42,591 nucleotides of DNA from IMG/VR virus record IMGVR_UViG_3300037222_000058, positions 1-42,591 of that record; one strand, 5' to 3'. Source of the DNA: a virus. The notes under the pieces were generated by a model. The model was not told the origin of the DNA and did not search any database. It worked only from the letters and a program-made list of their open reading frames with translations. Positions 37,394-42,591 of the stretch are shown in pieces (the stretch's first letter is position 1; every line of letters begins with the position of its first letter). A program made the translations under genes and the position numbers.

Positions 37394-39275
37394 CCTCACA
37401 CGTGCAGACGTGGTTGCAGTAGACACAGAGACTTCCGGACTTTATCCCGATGACGGAGCTAGAGTCGCTTGTGTTGCGTGTGCTTGGAAGGATAAAGGAG
37501 AGCTGCGCTCGTACGGGTGGCCTCTAGATCAAGGAGTAAGGGACAAGCCGTTGACGACCAAGCGGCGTTACGAGGAACGACGCAAAGCAGAAGAAAAACA
37601 GATGACCTTCGGGGATACCGAAGTCGATCCTAACCTGAGCGAAGAGGACTGGCAGATGCTGCTGTGGTTGCTAGGGAAAAAACATCTGGTCTTCCACAAC
37701 GCCGCGTTCGATCTAATCATGATGCACGCCGGTACACGGCACTGGCACGGTGTAGACCTTGGTAACCAGCTGCTATGGGACACCATGATTACTCATCGTG
37801 TGTGGAGACCAAACAGCAGCGCCGGACTCGATAACGCAGCACGTGAGCTAGGTATTGGCCAAAAGCAGGGACTTGACGCCGTTCGCGAATGGCTCCAGCA
37901 CGCTAAAAAGCCGAAGCACCGATATGACCTGGTGCCGTGGTTGGTGATCGAGCAGTACGTGACAGTAGATGCAGAAACAACTTTTGCACTATACGAGCAG
38001 CAAAAGCTCCATTTCAAGGAAGAGACAAAGGCGGATCGGAACCGGCTGCTGAAAGAATGTCGACGCGAGTTCAACCTCTCTGTGGTGCTGATGCGAATGG
38101 AGCAACGCGGTCTCGGCTATGACGCCAAGCGATCGTTGGGGGCCGCAGGGAAGATGGAACATAAGGTCGAGGATATCGTTGCGCAACTACCGTTCAAGCT
38201 GACGCCGGCAGGAGCTAGAAAATATTTCCTAGAGCAGGGATTGATTCCTGAGCGCTACACACCGACTGGGGCTCCATCTATTGACGCTGAGCAGATCCGT
38301 GAATGGGCCTCCGATAACCCACCAGTCAAGTGGGCTGCCGAGTACAGAGACGCAACAAAAGCTAAACGTGCCGCATCGATGTGGTACCGTGGATACGTTG
38401 AGAAGCTCGGTGAGGATGGTCGGCTGCGTTGCCGCTATCGGCAAGTCAAGTTCAGCAGCGCAGGCGGAGGAGACAGCGACAGTGGCGCTCGCAGTGGCCG
38501 GCTGTCAGTCGAGCGCGTGAATCTGCAAGCCATGCCGAAGGGCGACAAGATCGAGAAGGGTATGGTGGGTGTACGAGATCTACTGTTGGCGAAGAAAGGG
38601 CACGCACTAGTCTCCTTGGACATGAGCCAAGCCGAGCTCAGGGCTGCGGCGAGGTTTTCGAAATGCGAGACGATGCTGCAGATGTTGAATGAAGGTGTCG
38701 ACTTCCACGGGAAAACAACCGAAGATGTGATGTTCATAGAACGTGACCATCCGGAATGGGCTCTGAAGCGTGACATTGGGAAGAAGCTGACCTTCGGATC
38801 TATCTTCGGCATTGGCGGTGAAGGATTCCAAAAGCTACTTGCAAGAGAAACAGGAGTACACCTCGAGCTCGATGAATGCGAAGATCTAGTTCGAAACTGG
38901 CGCCGGACGTACCCTGAGATCATGAACGCATATCGGCGAGCTGAGCGGGTGTTCCGAGAGCGCGGTTACGTGCGTATATTGCCTGGTACCGAGTATGAGA
39001 GCCGATCTTACCTAGCTGACGGGGATTGGCCGCATACGGGCTGGAACCGTATGGTGCAAGGCAGTCTGGCGGCGTGGTTGCGACTATGGTTGGTTGAGAT
39101 CGAGCATGCGCTACCGGGTGCGCTCGTGCTGACCGTCCACGACTCGGTTGTCCTTGAGCTCCCCAAACGAACCGCGAAACGAACCGGACAGAAGATAGCG
39201 GATGCTGCTGCAGCACGAGCGAGTGTGTTGTTCGATACTCCGATGGTCGTTGACCTGGAAATGTACACTAAATGA
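37359..39275 (+). CDS. Family A DNA polymerase with 3'-5' exonuclease
   Basis: A 638-residue protein; AAGGAAGG precedes the ATG. The exonuclease domain starts VAVDTETSGLYPD (about residues 20-32) and continues HLVFHNAAFDL and TVDAETTFALYE. Polymerase motif A is SLDMSQAELR (about 418-427), motif B KRDIGKKLTFGSIFG (about 470) and motif C TVHDSVV (about 593). In the O-helix the usual Tyr before Gly is Phe. There is no 5'-nuclease domain. This is the replicative polymerase. Confidence 0.93.
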   Translation: MAESVPTEIWNSLTRADVVAVDTETSGLYPDDGARVACVACAWKDKGELRSYGWPLDQGVRDKPLTTKRRYEERRKAEEKQMTFGDTEVDPNLSEEDWQMLLWLLGKKHLVFHNAAFDLIMMHAGTRHWHGVDLGNQLLWDTMITHRVWRPNSSAGLDNAARELGIGQKQGLDAVREWLQHAKKPKHRYDLVPWLVIEQYVTVDAETTFALYEQQKLHFKEETKADRNRLLKECRREFNLSVVLMRMEQRGLGYDAKRSLGAAGKMEHKVEDIVAQLPFKLTPAGARKYFLEQGLIPERYTPTGAPSIDAEQIREWASDNPPVKWAAEYRDATKAKRAASMWYRGYVEKLGEDGRLRCRYRQVKFSSAGGGDSDSGARSGRLSVERVNLQAMPKGDKIEKGMVGVRDLLLAKKGHALVSLDMSQAELRAAARFSKCETMLQMLNEGVDFHGKTTEDVMFIERDHPEWALKRDIGKKLTFGSIFGIGGEGFQKLLARETGVHLELDECEDLVRNWRRTYPEIMNAYRRAERVFRERGYVRILPGTEYESRSYLADGDWPHTGWNRMVQGSLAAWLRLWLVEIEHALPGALVLTVHDSVVLELPKRTAKRTGQKIADAAAARASVLFDTPMVVDLEMYTK

Positions 39276-39676
39276 TACTTGCAGTCGATCCTGGAGACAA
39301 GCACGTCGGTGTCGCTACCTGGCGAAATGGTGTTGTATCCGCCGATGAGGTCGATGCTGAGTTCTGGCTCAAACAATTTATCTCAATTATCAATACACTA
39401 GAGTTGGTAATCATCGAGAGCTTCGTTTTGTACCCTGGGAAGGCGAGTGCGCAGAGCTGGTCGCAAATGAAGACCTCTGAAATGATTGGCGCGATGAAAT
39501 GGATAGCGTTCCAAGCGGCGGTGCCTGTTGTTATGCAAGGAGCGAATATCAAGAAGCCTACTCGAGCGCAGTGCAAAGCACGTAGGATAGACGTATCAAA
39601 CAGCAGCAACCATGCCCAAGATGCTATTCTTCACCTACACTATTATCTCCTAAGAAACAATTTGGAGGTCAAATGA
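39272..39676 (+). CDS. RuvC-like Holliday junction resolvase
   Basis: A 134-residue protein coupled by ATGA to the polymerase. The RNase H-fold acidic residues are visible: LAVDPGDKHVGVA (Asp 5 region), LVIIESFV (Glu near 49) and NHAQDAILHLHYYLL (Asp near 116). It would resolve branched DNA before packaging. Length and motifs fit the short phage RuvC group. Confidence 0.82.
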   Translation: MILAVDPGDKHVGVATWRNGVVSADEVDAEFWLKQFISIINTLELVIIESFVLYPGKASAQSWSQMKTSEMIGAMKWIAFQAAVPVVMQGANIKKPTRAQCKARRIDVSNSSNHAQDAILHLHYYLLRNNLEVK

Positions 39677-40491
39677 GAGCAAAGAAATATTACCTAGCTG
39701 GTCCCATGACCGGAATCAAGCACTTCAATTTCCCGGCCTTTCATGCCGCGGCAGTTGATCTACGCGAGCGCGGCTTCGCTATTATATCGCCTGCAGAGTT
39801 GGATTCACCTGAGGCGAAAAAAGCAGCGGAAGAGTCACTCGACGGTGACCCCTCGCATTACGCAGCTAACGACTCATGGGGTGACCTGCTGTCTCGCGAT
39901 GTGAAGCTGATCGCTGATGAAGGAATAGAAGCTATTGTTGTGTTGCCGGGCTGGCACTCCTCACGCGGCGCCAAGCTTGAGACGTTCATAACACACCTAT
40001 GTGGTGTGCCGATCCTGGAGTATCCTCTGCTGAATGAGTGTCACGTTGACCTGATCGATGTTGCGCACGGCCATGAGGGCGCACGTAAGCACGTCGACTC
40101 GGTGATCGCCGGGGAGAGCCTCGAACTGCCCCACGAGACGCGCGTCGTTGACTCAAGCACAGGCGGAGAAAAGGGTAGCAAGCTCGCACAAATCAGCGCC
40201 CTCGACCCGGATGCGCTGCTAGCAGTGGCGAAGGTGGCGGGGTTTGGGGCACAGAAGTATGCTCGATTGAACTACATGAAGGGCTTCGATTGGTCGCTAT
40301 CGTTCGATGCTCTAATGCGACACTCACTTGAGTTCTGGGCAGGGCGTGCGATTGACGAGGAGTCCGGGCTACCGCATATAGCACATGCAATCTGGCAAGC
40401 GATGTGCTTGTACTCGTTTTCAACACGGGAACTAGGAACTGACGATCGCATTAGTGCAGGTCGACACCTACAGGAGGCTAACAATGAGTGA
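39673..40491 (+). CDS. DUF4406 / dATP-dGTP diphosphohydrolase-like fusion
   Basis: A 272-residue two-domain protein. Residues 1-115 are DUF4406-like (nucleoside deoxyribosyltransferase fold): YYLAGPMTGIKHFNFPAF, the SRDVKLIADEGIEAIVVLPG strand and SRGAKLE. Residues 150-265 match the DUF5664 dATP/dGTP diphosphohydrolase family related to MazZ: VAGFGAQKYARLNYMKGFDW, ALMRHSLEFWAG, DEESGLPHIAHAI. It probably adjusts the dNTP pool. No purZ-like gene was seen in the window. Confidence 0.75.
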   Translation: MRAKKYYLAGPMTGIKHFNFPAFHAAAVDLRERGFAIISPAELDSPEAKKAAEESLDGDPSHYAANDSWGDLLSRDVKLIADEGIEAIVVLPGWHSSRGAKLETFITHLCGVPILEYPLLNECHVDLIDVAHGHEGARKHVDSVIAGESLELPHETRVVDSSTGGEKGSKLAQISALDPDALLAVAKVAGFGAQKYARLNYMKGFDWSLSFDALMRHSLEFWAGRAIDEESGLPHIAHAIWQAMCLYSFSTRELGTDDRISAGRHLQEANNE

Positions 40492-40771
40492 TAAGCCTAC
40501 GATTATCCAGCATCAGGTGCACACCGTTCTGCTAACAGCCGATAAGCGTCAAGGCGTTGCGTTGGGCGTGAACCCTGCAGGTGAAACGTTTCGTATCTGG
40601 TTGATGACTCCGCGCGCAGTGAAAGCAGCACAAGAAAAGCTCAGCGCGGTTGCTCGATCACTAGGAACAAAATCAAAGCGCATAAAAGCGCCTCAAGAGA
40701 CAATCCGAGGAAGCCGCAACTGCTGCATCAGTGGGATTTGGCGACATGACCGGGAATGGAGCATGCGATGA
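40484..40771 (+). CDS. Hypothetical protein
   Basis: A 95-residue protein; CAGGAGG precedes ATG 40484, which lies just inside the end of the previous gene. A beta-rich N-terminal part (HTVLLTADKRQGVALGVNPA, ETFRIWLMTP) is followed by a helix and a basic end. No family was recognised. Confidence 0.6.
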   Translation: MSDKPTIIQHQVHTVLLTADKRQGVALGVNPAGETFRIWLMTPRAVKAAQEKLSAVARSLGTKSKRIKAPQETIRGSRNCCISGIWRHDREWSMR

Positions 40772-40902
40772 AAAGTTTCTTCTTCTTCCTTGTTCTCATC
40801 GGGTTCATCGGGCTAGCAGCCGCTTATGCTGCTGAGGAAAACCCTAAACTCGCTTTGGGGTGCGTGCTACTTGGGATTGCGAATGGGGCTCTGTTTGCAT
40901 GA
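40768..40902 (+). CDS. Small two-span membrane protein
   Basis: A 44-residue protein overlapping both neighbours by four bases. Hydrophobic segment 1 is FFFFLVLIGFIGLAAAYA and segment 2 is LALGCVLLGIANGALFA, with a short EENPK loop. The first segment could also be a signal peptide. Function unknown. Confidence 0.6.
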   Translation: MKSFFFFLVLIGFIGLAAAYAAEENPKLALGCVLLGIANGALFA

Positions 40903-41267
40903 CCAACCCAAACGATCCTGGTTTGAGCGAGGCAGCTATAACAGCTCTAGAGAGATTCGGAGGCAAGCGCGGACAGCAAGCTCTTGCGATCGTGGCAGCA
41001 GTGCAAGTAAGTGTGCCGGCAATCAAGTGGGTTAAGGAGAAGCTGAACAAACGAGAGGACTACACGATCACTGTCGGCGGGCAGGATGAGATCTACGATG
41101 ACCTGCACGAATGGGTGCTGGAGCACATCCCCGAGATCGAGCGAAAGGCGCTGATTGCCTTGCTTAGAGCTGTCCGTGTCGATGTGGATGAGGAGTTCAA
41201 GCCGCTGAATCAAGAGCAGGCAAAGCGACTCTTCCTGCGAATAGATCGGCTAGCGTCATGCGATTGA
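40899..41267 (+). CDS. Hypothetical protein with a membrane-like helix
   Basis: A 122-residue protein from ATG 40899, overlapping the previous stop. A moderately hydrophobic helix (ALAIVAAVQVSVPAIKWV) is followed by REDYTITVGGQDEIYDDLHE and helices rich in Glu/Arg. The YTITV...YDDLHEWVLEHIP part faintly recalls the N-terminal domain of BCS1-type AAA proteins, but this is not secure. Confidence 0.55.
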   Translation: MTNPNDPGLSEAAITALERFGGKRGQQALAIVAAVQVSVPAIKWVKEKLNKREDYTITVGGQDEIYDDLHEWVLEHIPEIERKALIALLRAVRVDVDEEFKPLNQEQAKRLFLRIDRLASCD

Positions 41268-41752
41268 ACGCGGCGGAGCTGCAGGAGCTGAAGGAACAGA
41301 AGCCGACGAAGATATGGCGGTTGGTAGAGCAGAAAGCTGAAGCCGGCAAATCCTATAGTGCAGTCGGCGAGGAATACACGGTACTCAGCGTCGATATGCT
41401 AGAGCAAAAAGATGTGCTTCGGCGGTTCGGGATGAAGGGATACGAGGACCTGGTTGAGCGGCTGGGGCCTTGGCAGCAGATCTGGCTTATCGTAGTAGTG
41501 GCAGGGGACCGAACTGACCGACCGCGTTTGCTGGCACCATCCGGAGGTAAGAGCGGTGACTACACATCACAGTCCGCTCGAGCCATGAAAGATACCGTAG
41601 GGGTGGAGCCCGAGGCAGTTAGTGCAGAGGTTGTGAATCAGTTTTCTAAAGCGGCTAATTCTGCGATTGAAGCCACGCAGACTCGACGACAGAAGAAACA
41701 GCGGCTGCGTAGCGCACGAGACCTGCTAAAAAAGGCGCTAGACGGGCCTTGA
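41258..41752 (+). CDS. Hypothetical protein
   Basis: A 164-residue protein overlapping the previous gene by 10 bp. Mixed N-terminal part (PTKIWRLVEQKAEAGKSYSA, WQQIWLIVVVAGD) and a helical basic C-terminus (TRRQKKQRLRSARDLLKKAL). It is probably expressed with the two genes before it. No family was recognised. Confidence 0.6.
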   Translation: MRLNAAELQELKEQKPTKIWRLVEQKAEAGKSYSAVGEEYTVLSVDMLEQKDVLRRFGMKGYEDLVERLGPWQQIWLIVVVAGDRTDRPRLLAPSGGKSGDYTSQSARAMKDTVGVEPEAVSAEVVNQFSKAANSAIEATQTRRQKKQRLRSARDLLKKALDGP

Positions 41753-41768
41753 CCGAGTGTGCTACACT
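41739..41768 (+). promoter_or_regulatory. Promoter with extended -10 and 118-base leader
   Basis: TACACT (41763-41768) preceded by TGC, with TAGACG at 41739-41744 (18 bp). The gap 41769-41885 is GC-rich with short pairing segments (for example GGGTCT near 41814 with AGGACTC near 41826) and no gene was seen in it. A structured leader is possible. Confidence 0.45.
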
Positions 41769-41885
41769 AAGTGCCTGCTCAGAGTACGGCCGCTCGCACA
41801 GCCGACGCTCTAGGGTCTGCCCAGAGGACTCTCGCCCATACGGCGATCGAAGCCCGGTTGGTAGTTTGACTGTCGAGGGATTCAG

Positions 41886-42383
41886 ATGACGGTTACGATC
41901 AAAACCAAGAAACGCCTCCCTCGACCACGCACAACACTTTCTAAGAGCTGCCTACTTGATGGAGCGCGTTCGTCGGACGTAGACTGGCAGGCCCTGCAAC
42001 CGATCAGTCAGGACGGCACATACCGGGGCGGTTGTGCGTCGTGGGTCTACTTTGTTGAGGAGACCGATACTGGATTTCTGAAGATCGGCTTGTCAGGGGA
42101 CCCCCTACGGCGCCGTGCGGATATGCAAACTGGAACACCACACCCGCTGCGTGTCATTCGCTGTCTCTACGGATACGAGAAGACAGAGCAACTTCTCCAT
42201 CAAGCATTCTCTTACTGGCGTGTAGAGAATACGAGGGAGTGGTTTTCACCTTCTGGGCGTTCTTTGATTCTCGTTGTTGCTGATGAGATTATCAACCGAC
42301 AGCTCAACTCCTCTTATGACTCACTGATGGATAAGATGCACGGAATAGCCTGCGATGTAATCAAGCACGCAGGGATCAAGTAA
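41886..42383 (+). CDS. GIY-YIG-type nuclease (MUG113/T5orf172-like)
   Basis: A 165-residue protein. After a basic N-terminus the core reads SWVYFVEETDTGFLKIGLSG, then PLRRRADMQTGTPHPLRVIR, EQLLHQAF and REWFSP. This is the MUG113/T5orf172 branch of the GIY-YIG superfamily, with KIG in the second motif and the conserved Arg and Glu. It may be a homing-type or DNA-processing nuclease. Confidence 0.8.
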   Translation: MTVTIKTKKRLPRPRTTLSKSCLLDGARSSDVDWQALQPISQDGTYRGGCASWVYFVEETDTGFLKIGLSGDPLRRRADMQTGTPHPLRVIRCLYGYEKTEQLLHQAFSYWRVENTREWFSPSGRSLILVVADEIINRQLNSSYDSLMDKMHGIACDVIKHAGIK

Positions 42384-42399
42384 GAGATGGAGGTCTCTC

Positions 42400-42501
42400 G
42401 TGAAAAAAGCACTCGCAGCATTGTTTCTTGAGCTGTTGGCCGCTGACGTGCTCTACCGGGTTGCTATCCGGCCGACAGTACGACGCATTGTTTATCGCTA
42501 G
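42400..42501 (+). CDS. Very small protein
   Basis: A 33-residue frame from GTG 42400 after GGAGG (42390-42394 region). A hydrophobic helix (ALAALFLELLAADVLYRVA) is followed by a basic end. It fits between its neighbours with almost no spacing. Function unknown. Confidence 0.5.
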   Translation: MKKALAALFLELLAADVLYRVAIRPTVRRIVYR

Positions 42502-42503
42502 TC

Positions 42504-42591
42504 ATGGCTAAGGCGCTGGTTGTTCATTTCCGGAAGGCTGAGTACGACGTATACATCGGGAGACCAACTAAGTGGGGCAACCCATTTTTGG
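42504..42591 (+). CDS. DUF4326-like protein, 5' part only
   Basis: 29 residues before the right edge: VVHFRKAEYDVYIGRPTKWG then NPF. The DVYIGRP..WGNPF motif is the start of DUF4326, a small domain common in phages and bacteria with unknown function. The gene continues outside the window. Confidence 0.75.
   Translation, partial: MAKALVVHFRKAEYDVYIGRPTKWGNPFL

Noticed and set aside
39673-40491. Evidence for a diaminopurine (Z) genome
   Set aside because: Only a MazZ-like domain is present; no PurZ-like gene was seen and the polymerase does not settle the question.
41769-41885. tRNA or small RNA gene in the GC-rich leader
   Set aside because: No cloverleaf with proper T-loop and acceptor stem could be folded by eye; reported only as a possible structured leader.

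Overview
The window is a continuous 42.6 kb piece of a tailed (siphovirus-type) bacteriophage genome. Every supported gene is on the + strand, gaps are short, and many stop/start codons overlap (ATGA, GTGA, TGATG). A gp10-like protein, a frameshifted tail chaperone, a tape measure and Dit/Tal proteins indicate a long flexible tail. High GC, the MSMEG_6728-like protein and the overall gene style suggest a phage of an actinobacterium or other high-GC Gram-positive host; this is inference. No integrase, tRNA or CRISPR array was seen. Terminase and portal must lie upstream of base 1, and the genome continues past the right end.

Left half, virion and exit (1-20.2 kb): end of a capsid protease/scaffold, major capsid protein, head-tail connectors, tail tube, gpG/gpGT chaperones, tape measure, Dit, Tal and a set of tail-fibre genes (collagen-like, shared beta-domains, a C1q-like tip). 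A membrane-protein cluster with a papain-like cysteine peptidase follows and is the only lysis candidate. Then come a terminator, an HTH-like protein and a metallophosphoesterase, closed by a strong terminator at 20156. Several structural proteins carry inserted domains written in AAA/GAA codons, unlike their AAG/GAG flanks.

Right half, takeover and replication (20.2-42.6 kb): an SNF2-type helicase whose frame is broken inside the Walker A motif, a MSMEG_6728-like protein, a HARE-HTH protein, a Lys-rich HTH protein, a protein with a 50-unit Ala-Ala-X repeat, and a 153-bp duplication. The replication and recombination set follows: Sak4-like ATPase, SSB-like protein, prim-pol/helicase, DEDDh exonuclease, Cas4-like nuclease, DNA methyltransferase, family A polymerase, RuvC-like resolvase and a dNTP-pool enzyme fusion. 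Homing elements are dense between 33 and 37.4 kb: a class 3-like intein with LAGLIDADG in the Cas4-like gene, an HNH gene that displaced that gene's 3' end, and a second HNH gene before the polymerase. A 250-bp spacer at 35.67-35.91 kb holds seven GGGGTCA-type sites and two inverted repeats.

Regulation: at least seven gaps carry the same extended -10 box (TGN-TANNNT), each before the first gene of a group. Two further promoters with a GATACT -10 sit in a duplicated leader whose predicted transcript begins at an ATG. Intrinsic terminators at 18738 and 20156 close the late region.
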